Assembly: GCA_001873585.1 (NCBI GenBank)
Contig: MNZL01000128.1
Span: forward strand, 9,174 to 16,576
DNA length: 7,403 nt
Reading direction: 5' to 3'
Source of the DNA: Rhodobacterales bacterium CG2_30_65_12
Lineage (GTDB): Bacteria; Pseudomonadota; Alphaproteobacteria; Rhodobacterales; Rhodobacteraceae
A model generated the notes under the pieces. That model did no database searches. It was not told where the DNA came from and worked only from the letters and a program-made list of their open reading frames with translations. The position numbers and the translations under genes were made by a program. Each line of letters starts with the position of its first letter. Positions within the stretch are counted from its first letter, which is position 1. This document shows, in pieces, positions 1 through 5,876 of the stretch.

Positions 1-501
1 GATCAGGTAGACGAAGGTGGGCAGGGTCTGCATCAGATCGAGCACCGGGCGTATCCAGGTATAGAGCTTCGGTCGATGCGCGACTGCAATACCGATCGGC
101 ACGCCAACGCTCATGCAGACCACGCCGGCCGAAAGCACGAGGGTGAGGCTCTCGGTGGTTTCCTCGAAATAGCCCTGGTTGAGGATGAACAGAAACCCGA
201 CAAGAACCAGAAGCGCGGTTTTCCAGTTGCGTTGCAGCACCCAGGTGAGCGCCACGAACCCGGCGGTGACCACGAAGGGGTGCATGGCTTCGGGGTAGAG
301 CGGCTGCCAGACCCAGCCGCCTGCGTCCCCGGCGACGGGAAACGGCGGCGGGATTTGCAGCACCGCGAGGATGCCCTCGATCAGCCGCTCCATGATCCAC
401 GATACCCAGTCGAAAAACGGGGCGCCCACGTCCTGTAACCAGGCAAAGGCGCTCTTGGCCCCCATGCCGATGGGGATCTTGGTTTCTGTCAGCCAGTCCA
501 T
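1..501 (-). CDS. choW: Choline ABC transporter permease ChoW, 3' end cut by window edge
   Basis: Likely the inner-membrane permease of a ChoXWV-type choline importer (OTCN/ProW-like binding-protein-dependent family). The frame runs open from an ATG at 501 to the window's left edge, giving the first 167 residues with no stop. The protein begins MDWLTETKIPIG. It has an amphipathic N-terminal part and a PFPVAGDAGGWVWQPLYPEAMHPF stretch resembling ChoW/ProW proteins. Hydrophobic segments lie at about residues 73-90, 94-112 and 119-141, and the conserved permease core begins at about 150 (RPVLDLMQTLPTFVYLI). The EAA loop that contacts the ATPase should lie beyond the edge. An AGGG (510-513) sits 8 nt before the ATG, so this start is plausible. 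It follows choX on the same strand after 177 bp, the usual binding protein then permease order. A glycine betaine or proline permease (ProW) is the alternative; the neighbouring ChoX favours choline. Confidence 0.88.
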   Translation of the reverse strand, partial: MDWLTETKIPIGMGAKSAFAWLQDVGAPFFDWVSWIMERLIEGILAVLQIPPPFPVAGDAGGWVWQPLYPEAMHPFVVTAGFVALTWVLQRNWKTALLVLVGFLFILNQGYFEETTESLTLVLSAGVVCMSVGVPIGIAVAHRPKLYTWIRPVLDLMQTLPTFVYLI

Positions 502-621
502 GTGGTCAACCCTGCCAGCGCCGGGCGGCTTGGGCAAGGCACAGGGGAAGCGCGCCGCAGGTATCGGCGCGGCGGGATCGGCGGAACGCCATGGCGGTCA
601 TCGGTGCTGGTCCTGATGCGG

Positions 622-672
622 GGCCGGGGGCCGGCCGTTAGGCGGGGCGAAATCCAGCCGGACTTCGCCCCG
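622..672 (-). promoter_or_regulatory. Two tandem hairpins between choX and choW
   Basis: Two perfect inverted repeats lie in the 177-bp gap just after the choX stop. The first on the minus strand has 9-bp arms at 643-651 and 664-672 (CGGGGCGAA against TTCGCCCCG) with a 12-nt loop. The second has 6-bp arms at 622-627 and 631-636 (GGCCGG against CCGGCC) with a 3-nt loop. Neither is followed by a T-run in the direction of choX transcription, so neither looks like a full intrinsic terminator. By analogy with other binding-protein/permease operons, such stem-loops can protect the 3' end of the upstream message or partly stop transcription, giving more binding protein than permease. That role is inference. 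The rest of the gap (502-621) shows no gene and no clear promoter. Confidence 0.5.
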
Positions 673-678
673 TTGCTT

Positions 679-1602
679 TTACGCGCCGAGCGCCGCGCTC
701 ACCGCCGCCGCGGCGTCGCCGCCGTCGATCGTGGTCACGCCGTCGAGCCAGGATTCCCAGATATCGGGGTTGGCCGCGAGCCAGGCTTTCGCTGCCGCCG
801 CCGGGTCGGTGCTGTCGTCCAGGATCGCGCCCATGATCTCGTTTTCCATCGCCAGGGTGAACGCGAGGTTGTTCAACAGCGCCCCGACGTTGGGGCATTC
901 CGCGACGTAGCCGGCGCGGGTGTTGGTATAGACCGTTGCGCCGCCAAGGTTCGGGCCGAACCAGTCATCGCCGCCGGTGAGATAGCCCATGTCGAAGTTG
1001 GCGTTCATCGGGTGCGGTTCCCAGCCGAGAAACACGATCGGCTCGCCCCGGTCTGTCGCCCGGGCCACCTGCGCGAGCATTCCTTGTTCGGAGCTTTCCG
1101 CCAGCTTGAAGCCGGCAAGGCCGAAGGCGTCGGCGGCAATCATGTCGAGGATCAGCCGGTTGCCGTCGTTGCCCGGCTCAATGCCGTAGATCTTGCCATC
1201 GAGCGCCTCGCTCTGGCCGGCGATATCGGCAAAATCGGCGATGCCGAGATCTACGCCGGCGTTGTTGACGGCGAGCGTGTATTTCGCGCCTTCGAGGTTG
1301 GCGCGCACGGTTTCCACAGTGCCGGCATCGCGGTAGGGGGCAATGTCAGCTTCCATCGTTGGCATCCAGTTGCCGAGAAAGATGTCGATATCGCCCTGAG
1401 CCAGCGAGGTGTAGCTCACCGGCACCGAGAGCAGCTTGATGTCGGTGTCATAGCCGAGCGCTTCGAGTATCACCGTGGTGGCCGCCGTGGTGGCGGTGAT
1501 ATCGGTCCAGCCCACATCGGAAAACCGCACGGTTTCGCAATCGGCCATTGCCGGGGCGGCGCCGAGGATCGTCAGCGCGCAAAGGGTTGTCTTGAGTTTC
1601 AT
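679..1602 (-). CDS. choX: Periplasmic choline-binding protein ChoX
   Basis: Substrate-binding protein of a high-affinity choline ABC importer, acting in the periplasm; 307 residues. I start it at ATG 1602 because AGGGAG lies about 7 nt upstream and a clean signal peptide follows (MKLKTTLCALTILGAAPAMA, cleavage before D21). An in-frame ATG 11 codons earlier would put a charged tail before the signal peptide and overlap the operator. Ligand residues I recall from Sinorhizobium meliloti ChoX (Trp43, Asp45, Trp90, Tyr119, Trp205) all appear at a constant offset of 11: W32, D34, W79, Y108 and W194. The recalled disulfide pair also fits as C22 and C236. The complete aromatic box supports choline (and acetylcholine) as ligand rather than glycine betaine. 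The gene diverges from betI over a shared palindrome and leads into choW, so choline-inducible, BetI-repressed expression is likely. I could not pick out a convincing -10/-35 for it. Confidence 0.95.
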   Translation of the reverse strand: MKLKTTLCALTILGAAPAMADCETVRFSDVGWTDITATTAATTVILEALGYDTDIKLLSVPVSYTSLAQGDIDIFLGNWMPTMEADIAPYRDAGTVETVRANLEGAKYTLAVNNAGVDLGIADFADIAGQSEALDGKIYGIEPGNDGNRLILDMIAADAFGLAGFKLAESSEQGMLAQVARATDRGEPIVFLGWEPHPMNANFDMGYLTGGDDWFGPNLGGATVYTNTRAGYVAECPNVGALLNNLAFTLAMENEIMGAILDDSTDPAAAAKAWLAANPDIWESWLDGVTTIDGGDAAAAVSAALGA

Positions 1603-1619
1603 CTGTCGCTCCCTATTTA

Positions 1620-1639
1620 TTGATTGACGAGTCAATCAA
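1620..1639. promoter_or_regulatory. Probable BetI operator in the divergent choX-betI promoter region
   Basis: A perfect palindrome, TTGATTGAC-GA-GTCAATCAA, has 9-bp arms and a 2-bp centre. It lies 17 bp upstream of the choX ATG and 41 bp upstream of the betI ATG. BetI is a TetR-family dimer that binds palindromes in bet promoters and releases DNA when choline is present. The TTGATTG/CAATCAA half-sites resemble BetI sites as I recall them. The position between choX and betI-betA means one site could repress uptake and oxidation together. The sequence shows the palindrome; binding is inferred. Confidence 0.82.
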
Positions 1640-1648
1640 GATTATTGT
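1620..1648 (+). promoter_or_regulatory. Candidate promoter of betI-betA
   Basis: A TTGATT hexamer (1620-1625) and a TATTGT hexamer (1643-1648) are separated by 17 bp and fit a sigma-70 type -35/-10 pair, each about 4 of 6 to consensus. Transcription would begin near 1655, leaving a leader of about 26 nt with GGGAGG (1669-1674) 6 nt before the betI ATG. The palindrome covers the -35 and most of the spacer, as expected for a repressor that blocks polymerase. An alternative -35 is TTGACG at 1624-1629 with a poorer -10. Confidence 0.4.
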
Positions 1649-1680
1649 TATCAACATGCGGAAAACATGGGAGGATGTCC

Positions 1681-2256
1681 ATGCCCCGAGTCGGAATGGA
1701 GCCTATCCGGCGCGATGCCTTGGTGAAAGCCACGATTGCCGAAGTGGGCCGGAAAGGCTCGCTCGACGTGACGGTGAGCCGGATCGCGGCGCGCGCCGGG
1801 GTATCGTCGGGCCTCGCGCATCATTATTTTGGCGGCAAGCAAGACCTGCTGTTTGAAGCCATGCGCCACATCATGCGCACCTATGGCGCATCGGTGCGCG
1901 CCGAGATAGCGACGGCAGAGACACCCCACGCCCGGCTCGAGGCGATTATCCGCGCGAGCTTTGGGCCGGATAATTTCGCGCCAGAGGTCATCGCCGCGTG
2001 GCTCAGTTTTTACGTTCACGCCCAGTCCTCGCCCGGCGCGCGGCGGCTGCTGGCAATCTACCAGAGCCGATTGCGAGCGAACCTCACCCAAACGCTGCGC
2101 CCGTTGGCAGGAGGCCGCGCCCCCGACCTTGCCGAAACGCTCGCGGCGTTGATCGACGGGCTCTATATCCGCCAGGCGCTCGGTGGCACCCCCGATGGGG
2201 CGGGCGCGGCGGCGCGCGTGATCGGGCTTTTGGGCAGCCTGCTGGCGGCAACATGA
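1681..2256 (+). CDS. betI: TetR-family choline-responsive repressor BetI
   Basis: DNA-binding repressor of choline and glycine betaine genes, relieved by choline; 191 residues, close to the roughly 195 usual for BetI. The N-terminus MPRVGMEPIRRDALVKATI matches the family opening. The TetR helix-turn-helix spans about residues 31-57 (TVSRIAARAGVSSGLAHHYF, then GGKQDLL). The C-terminal ligand and dimer region has the BetI-like FAPEVIAAWLSFYVHAQ and RRLLAIYQSRLRANL blocks. I choose ATG 1681 because GGGAGG lies 6 nt upstream. An in-frame ATG at 1675 directly abuts that ribosome site and is unlikely. The stop overlaps the betA start (ATGA at 2253-2256), so the two are co-transcribed and probably translationally coupled. 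The palindrome upstream implies that it also represses itself and choX. Confidence 0.95.
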   Translation: MPRVGMEPIRRDALVKATIAEVGRKGSLDVTVSRIAARAGVSSGLAHHYFGGKQDLLFEAMRHIMRTYGASVRAEIATAETPHARLEAIIRASFGPDNFAPEVIAAWLSFYVHAQSSPGARRLLAIYQSRLRANLTQTLRPLAGGRAPDLAETLAALIDGLYIRQALGGTPDGAGAAARVIGLLGSLLAAT

Positions 2257-3902
2257 CCCCCGATTACATCATCATAGGTTCCGGCAGCGCCGGCGCGGCG
2301 CTGGCCTACCGGCTGGCCGAGGCCGGGCGTTCGGTGGCCGTCATCGAGGCGGGCGGCACAGATGCGGGGCCGTTCATTCAGATGCCCGCGGCGCTCTCCT
2401 ACCCGATGAACATGAAGCGCTACGATTGGGGCCTGGAGAGCGAACCCGAGCCGCGCCTGAACAATCGCCGCCTGGGTGTGCCCCGGGGCAAGGTGCTGGG
2501 CGGCACCTCCTCGATCAACGGCATGGTCTGGGTGCGCGGCCATGCGCGCGACTTCGACCATTGGGCCGAGCAGGGGGCCAAGGGCTGGGCCTGGGCCGAC
2601 GTTGCGCCCTACTATGCCCGGATGGAGCACTGGCATGGCAACCGCGCCTCCGACTGGCGCGGGGCCGATGGGCCAATGCACATCACCCGCGCCCGGCAAC
2701 GCAATCCGCTGTTTCACGCCTTTGTCGAGGCCGGGCGGCAGGCGGGCTACCCCGTTACCGACGATTACAACGGCGCGCAGCAGGAGGGCTTTGGCGCGTT
2801 CGACATGAGCGTTTGGAAAGGCCGGCGCTGGTCGACCGCCAACGCCTACCTGCGTCCGGCGCTGAAAACCGGGCGGGTAACACTGGTGCGCGGCCTCGCC
2901 CGCAAGGTGGTGATCGAAAACGGTCGGGCGGTGGGGGTAGAGATCGCCCGAAAAGAGCGCACCGAGATCCTGCGCGCGGGCCGCGAAGTGGTGCTCGCCG
3001 CCTCGTCGATCAATACGCCGAAACTCTTGATGCTGTCGGGCATCGGTCCGGCGGCGCAGCTTGCCGCCCACGGGATCGAGGTGCTGGCAGACCGCCCCGG
3101 CGTGGGGCAAAACCTGCAAGACCACCTTGAGGTTTACGTGCAGTTCGCGGCCAAACAGCCGATCACGCTCTACAAATACTGGAACCTTTGGGGCAAGGCG
3201 CTGATCGGCGCGCAATGGCTCTTTACCAAGACCGGCCACGGTGCCTCGAACCAGTTTGAAAGCTGCGGCTTCATTCGTTCGGCGACCGGGGTGGAGTATC
3301 CCGACATCCAGTTTCACTTCCTGCCCATCGCCGTGCGCTACGATGGCAAGGCGGCAGCCGAGGGGCACGGCTTTCAGGTGCATACCGGGCCGATGCGCTC
3401 GCCGTCGCGCGGCGCCGTCAGCCTGCGCTCAGGCCGGCCGGAAGACCCGCCGCTGATTCACTTCAACTACATGAGCCATGAGGAAGACTGGCACAACTTT
3501 CGCACCGCTCTGCGCCTCACCCGTGAGATCATGGCCCAGCCCGCCATGGCCGCCCATGTTCGCCACGAAATCCAGCCGGGGGGGGCGCTGAAATCGGATG
3601 ATGACCTCGATGGCTTCATCCGCGCCAACGCCGAGAGCGCCTATCACCCGGTGGGCACGGCACGCATGGGGGCGGCGGATGATCCCTTGGCGGTGGTCGA
3701 TCCCGAGCTGCGCGTGATCGGCGTGGCGGGCTTGCGGGTGGTCGACAGTTCGGTGTTTCCGCGCGTGACCAACGGCAATACCAATGCGCCCTCGATCCTC
3801 GTTGGCGAAAAGGCAGCCGACCACATTCTTGGCCGCGATCCCCTGCCGCGCGACCGGCGCACACCCTGGATCAACCCCGATTGGCAGACCCGCCAACGCT
3901 GA
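2253..3902 (+). CDS. betA: Choline dehydrogenase BetA (GMC oxidoreductase)
   Basis: FAD-dependent oxidation of choline to betaine aldehyde, the first step to glycine betaine; members can also oxidise the aldehyde slowly. Usually membrane-associated and coupled to the respiratory chain. It has 549 residues, near the 550-560 of known BetA. The dinucleotide-binding GxGxxG is at G9-G11-G14, followed by the usual acidic strand end (VAVIEAGG). GMC signature 1 starts at G79 (GKVLGGTSSIN), and signature 2 covers about 251-265 (SSINTPKLLMLSGIG). The catalytic His is H465 in AYHPVGTARMG, and the partner Asn lies in NGNTNAPSI (507-511). The start is fixed by the 4-bp overlap with betI and the immediate TPDYIIIGSGSAG fold; a longer open frame upstream is only the betI shadow. 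No strong ribosome site precedes it, consistent with coupling. No betB or betC follows, unlike the betICBA order I recall from rhizobia. Confidence 0.96.
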   Translation: MTPDYIIIGSGSAGAALAYRLAEAGRSVAVIEAGGTDAGPFIQMPAALSYPMNMKRYDWGLESEPEPRLNNRRLGVPRGKVLGGTSSINGMVWVRGHARDFDHWAEQGAKGWAWADVAPYYARMEHWHGNRASDWRGADGPMHITRARQRNPLFHAFVEAGRQAGYPVTDDYNGAQQEGFGAFDMSVWKGRRWSTANAYLRPALKTGRVTLVRGLARKVVIENGRAVGVEIARKERTEILRAGREVVLAASSINTPKLLMLSGIGPAAQLAAHGIEVLADRPGVGQNLQDHLEVYVQFAAKQPITLYKYWNLWGKALIGAQWLFTKTGHGASNQFESCGFIRSATGVEYPDIQFHFLPIAVRYDGKAAAEGHGFQVHTGPMRSPSRGAVSLRSGRPEDPPLIHFNYMSHEEDWHNFRTALRLTREIMAQPAMAAHVRHEIQPGGALKSDDDLDGFIRANAESAYHPVGTARMGAADDPLAVVDPELRVIGVAGLRVVDSSVFPRVTNGNTNAPSILVGEKAADHILGRDPLPRDRRTPWINPDWQTRQR

Positions 3903-3919
3903 GGCGAACCCCCCGGTTC

Positions 3920-3961
3920 TTGATCCCGGTCAAGGTTGCGCGCCGGTGCGCGGCCTAGGCT
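3920..3961 (+). promoter_or_regulatory. FNR-type box and class II promoter for the YdcH-like gene
   Basis: TTGATCCCGGTCAA (3920-3933) matches the FNR/FnrL/Dnr half-site pattern TTGAT-N4-(A/G)TCAA and is part of a 16-bp element CTTGATCCCGGTCAAG. A -10-like TAGGCT lies at 3956-3961. If transcription starts at 3968, the hexamer occupies -12 to -7 and the box centre (3926.5) falls exactly at -41.5, the class II FNR position. No good -35 is needed in that arrangement. The site is 18 bp after the betA stop, so the small gene can be transcribed independently of bet. Binding is inferred; which FNR/CRP paralogue acts cannot be told. Confidence 0.68.
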
Positions 3962-3996
3962 CGGGGTGAAATCACAGGAAATGGAGGGCCCTGCCA

Positions 3997-4233
3997 ATGT
4001 CGCAAATCATCCACGAGCTTGCCGAAGAGTTTCCCGAACACGTCGAGAAACTGGAAGCGCTCAAAGCCTCCGACGATGGCTTCGCCAGGCTCTACCAAGC
4101 GTATCACGAGATAAACGCGAAGGTGATCGAGGCCGAAACGCTCGAACGCCCCACAGATCACTTCCACGAAGAAAACATGAAAAAGCAACGCGCCGCGCTG
4201 AAAGACGAGATTTTCAAACGCCTTATCGCCTGA
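3997..4233 (+). CDS. YdcH/DUF465-family small protein of unknown function
   Basis: A 78-residue acidic, probably all-helical cytoplasmic protein. The pattern HELAEEFPEHVEKLEALKASDDGFARLYQAYHEIN, then ETLERPTDHFHEENMKKQRAALKDEIFKRL, is typical of the YdcH (DUF465) family. Its members are short helical-hairpin proteins whose biochemical role is not established. Length is typical and nothing looks truncated. GGAGGG at 3983-3988 lies 8 nt before the ATG, supporting this start. It stands alone behind its own FNR-type promoter, 94 bp after betA and convergent with the regulator at 4374. Its regulation is therefore more likely linked to oxygen or nitrogen oxides than to choline. The family call is from residue pattern alone; no function is claimed. 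Confidence 0.9.
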   Translation: MSQIIHELAEEFPEHVEKLEALKASDDGFARLYQAYHEINAKVIEAETLERPTDHFHEENMKKQRAALKDEIFKRLIA

Positions 4234-4246
4234 GAGCGCGGGGCCA

Positions 4247-4332
4247 ATGGATCAACCGAAATATTTGAACCCTTCCGCCGGGCAAAGACGTGTCGCGTCA
4301 AGTTTTTCAAATGTCTTGATATGTTGATCCAT
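4247..4332. repeat. Nested inverted repeats in the convergent gap
   Basis: Outer perfect 10-bp arms, ATGGATCAAC (4247-4256) and GTTGATCCAT (4323-4332), enclose perfect 7-bp arms, ATTTGAA (4263-4269) and TTCAAAT (4306-4312). Inside these is a 4-bp pair, GACG (4287-4290) and CGTC (4296-4299). The arms are properly nested, so the segment could fold as one interrupted hairpin of about 86 nt on either strand. It lies between the stops of two convergent genes, which fits a bidirectional transcript end or a structured 3' UTR. No T-run follows the outer stem on the plus strand. Confidence 0.5.
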
Positions 4333-4336
4333 AACG

Positions 4337-4353
4337 AAAAAACCGCGTGGTTT
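4337..4353 (-). terminator. Weak intrinsic terminator after the ScfR-type regulator
   Basis: Read on the minus strand, AAACC (4349-4353), loop ACGC and GGTTT (4340-4344) form a 5-bp stem running straight into six T residues (4342-4337). It lies 21 bp beyond the regulator's stop. The short, A/T-rich stem makes this a weak terminator by itself; the nested repeat at 4247-4332 lies immediately downstream and may help. Confidence 0.4.
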
Positions 4354-4373
4354 GAAGCGTCAGGTTCGAGCCG

Positions 4374-5777
4374 CTAGCGACCCACCTCGTAGGGCAGCAC
4401 GCCGCGCGCATCCGGGTTCACCTGCAGCTTGCGCTCAAGCGGCGGCACCGAGCGCTGGTGGCACTCGCTGCGCTCGCAGATCCGGCAGGAAATGCCGATC
4501 GGCTCAAACCCGGCGGCGTTGGTCACGTCGAGATCGTCGGCATAGATGAGCTGGTCGGCGTGCTTGACCTCGCAACCAAGCGCGATGGCGTAGCGGCGCA
4601 CTGGCGCGGTGAACGAGCCGCCCGGCTTTGACACGTCGCGCGCCAGCGAGATGTAGCGCACCCCGTCGGGCGTCTGCGCCAGTTGCCGCAGAAAGCGCGT
4701 GGGTGTCTCGAACGCCTGGTGAACGTTCCACAGCGGGCAGGCGCCGCCGAAGCGGGCGAATTGCAGCCGGGTGGCCGAGTGACGCTTGGTGATCGTGCCG
4801 GCCTGATCGACCCGCACGAAGAAAAACGGAATGCCCTTGGCGCCGGGGCGCTGCAACGTGCTCAGCCGGTGCGCCACCTGCTCGATCGAAGCGCCGAAGA
4901 TATCGGCCAGCCGCTTGAGATCGTGCCGGGTGTCGCGCGCGGCGGCGAGAAAGCGATTGTAGGGCAGCAGCGCGGCGCCGGCGAAGTAGTTCGCCAGGCC
5001 GATCTTGGCGATCTGGCGCGCTTCGCCGCTCTGAAGCCGGGCAAGGTCGAGCGTGGCCTCGAACAGCTCGTTCTGGGTCAGCAGCGCGACCTGGTGCAGA
5101 AGCTGGAACCGGCGTGTGGCGGCGGGCGAGAAGGCTGAGAGCACGAGCCGCCCGGCCTCGCGGTCAAGCCGGCGGATCTGGTCGGTTTCGGCCACCTCGA
5201 CGCGGATTCCGAGCCGGTCGAGCGCGGTAATGGCGGCGGCCTCTGGATTGCCGCCAATGTTTGATTTCTGCGAAAAATTCTCCGCTGCGCGGTCGATCGC
5301 GTCGATATAATTATCGCAATAATGAAAGAAATCGCGCACCTCATCCCAAGGGCTTGCCGTCACCGAGCCGCCCTCTCGCCCGAGGGCCTCGTCGAGGCTG
5401 GCCAGCCGTTCATGGCCCTGCCGGTAGGCGCGATGCAGTTCCAGAAAAGCGCGCGCGAGCGCCGGGGCGTTGGACGCGACGAGGCGCAGATCGGCCACTG
5501 GTGGCATGGTGTCGGCAAACACCGGATCGGCCAGCGCCTCGCGCATATCGGTCACCAGCCGCTCGGCATCGCCGGTGGAGAGCTCGGCCACGTCGAAGCC
5601 GAACTCCTGCGCCAGCGCCAGCACAACGCCGGTGGAAACCGGGCGGTTGTTGTTTTCCATCTGGTTGAGATAGGGCAGGCTCACGCCCAGCTTCTCGGCG
5701 AAAGCCTTCTGGGTGAGGCCGAGCCGGGTGCGGGTTTCGCGCAGTTTTACTCCGGCGTAGAGCTTTTGTGTGGCCAT
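4374..5777 (-). CDS. XRE-family short-chain acyl-CoA regulator (ScfR/PccR/RamB-like)
   Basis: Transcription regulator of the family that includes PccR of Rhodobacter and RamB of actinobacteria, thought to sense short-chain acyl-CoAs and control their metabolism; 467 residues, typical length. An XRE helix-turn-helix covers about residues 10-63 (VKLRETRTRLGLTQKAFAEK, then LGVSLPYLNQMENNNRPVS). A central ImmA/IrrE (M78)-like region follows, in which the expected zinc motif HExxH reads HQVAL at H228, so protease activity is unlikely. The C-terminal domain carries the family cysteine cluster CRICERSEC (C431, C434, C439), then HQRSVPPL. The start is ATG 5777, with GGGAGGG just upstream; an in-frame ATG at 5819 would lie inside the operator and upstream of the -10. 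It follows the acetoacetyl-CoA synthetase gene by 99 bp but has its own promoter with TTTGCAAA boxes, suggesting autoregulation. Which acyl-CoA it senses cannot be read from sequence. Confidence 0.9.
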   Translation of the reverse strand: MATQKLYAGVKLRETRTRLGLTQKAFAEKLGVSLPYLNQMENNNRPVSTGVVLALAQEFGFDVAELSTGDAERLVTDMREALADPVFADTMPPVADLRLVASNAPALARAFLELHRAYRQGHERLASLDEALGREGGSVTASPWDEVRDFFHYCDNYIDAIDRAAENFSQKSNIGGNPEAAAITALDRLGIRVEVAETDQIRRLDREAGRLVLSAFSPAATRRFQLLHQVALLTQNELFEATLDLARLQSGEARQIAKIGLANYFAGAALLPYNRFLAAARDTRHDLKRLADIFGASIEQVAHRLSTLQRPGAKGIPFFFVRVDQAGTITKRHSATRLQFARFGGACPLWNVHQAFETPTRFLRQLAQTPDGVRYISLARDVSKPGGSFTAPVRRYAIALGCEVKHADQLIYADDLDVTNAAGFEPIGISCRICERSECHQRSVPPLERKLQVNPDARGVLPYEVGR

Positions 5778-5790
5778 GGCGCACCCTCCC

Positions 5791-5832
5791 TTTGCAAAGG
5801 TGAAAGATACCTTTTGCAAATCGAGCCGTCCA
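5791..5832 (-). promoter_or_regulatory. ScfR-type promoter with two TTTGCAAA operator boxes
   Basis: On the minus strand, TGGACG (5832-5827) and TATCTT (5809-5804) are 17 bp apart and form a credible -35/-10, with transcription starting near 5797. Two perfect TTTGCAAA boxes lie at 5813-5820, inside the spacer, and 5791-5798, over the start site. Their centres are 22 bp apart, about two helical turns. With flanking bases they form an imperfect inverted repeat (TTTGCAAAGGT against ACCTTTTGCAAA on the plus strand). TTTGCAAA is the core I recall for RamB and PccR binding. The ribosome site GGGAGGG follows directly. This placement suggests the regulator represses its own gene. Bases 5833-5876 show no terminator or other element. 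Confidence 0.72.
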
Positions 5833-5876
5833 GTGGTTTGGCTGCGCGAGGCGGCCGGCGGTGCTCCCGGGCCAGG

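Noticed and set aside
502..1623. Long plus-strand open frame opposite choX
   Set aside because: It lies antisense to a clearly recognised gene, has low-complexity Arg/Gly/Val-rich translation, no family resemblance and no ribosome site; it comes from high GC bias.
1603..1635. Upstream start for choX, 11 codons longer
   Set aside because: It would begin inside the operator palindrome, lacks a ribosome site and would place charged residues before a normal signal peptide.
1998..2252. N-terminal extension of betA by 85 codons
   Set aside because: The extension overlaps betI in another frame and reads as arginine/proline-rich sequence. The FAD fold begins right after ATG 2253, which forms a 4-bp overlap with betI.
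2163..3383. 406-codon minus-strand open frame opposite betA
   Set aside because: It is entirely antisense to betA and the betI end, with His/Arg/Gly-rich translation typical of reverse shadows of GC-rich genes.
3903..3935. CTTGATCCCGGTCAAG as a terminator of betA
   Set aside because: The stem is short, only 6 bp around a 4-bp centre, with no T-run after it. The exact -41.5 spacing to a -10 fits an FNR-type site better.
4298..4319. TCAAG...CTTGA stem as a separate terminator for the YdcH-like gene
   Set aside because: It is only 5 bp with a 12-nt loop and no T-run after it, and it competes with the longer nested repeat in the same segment.
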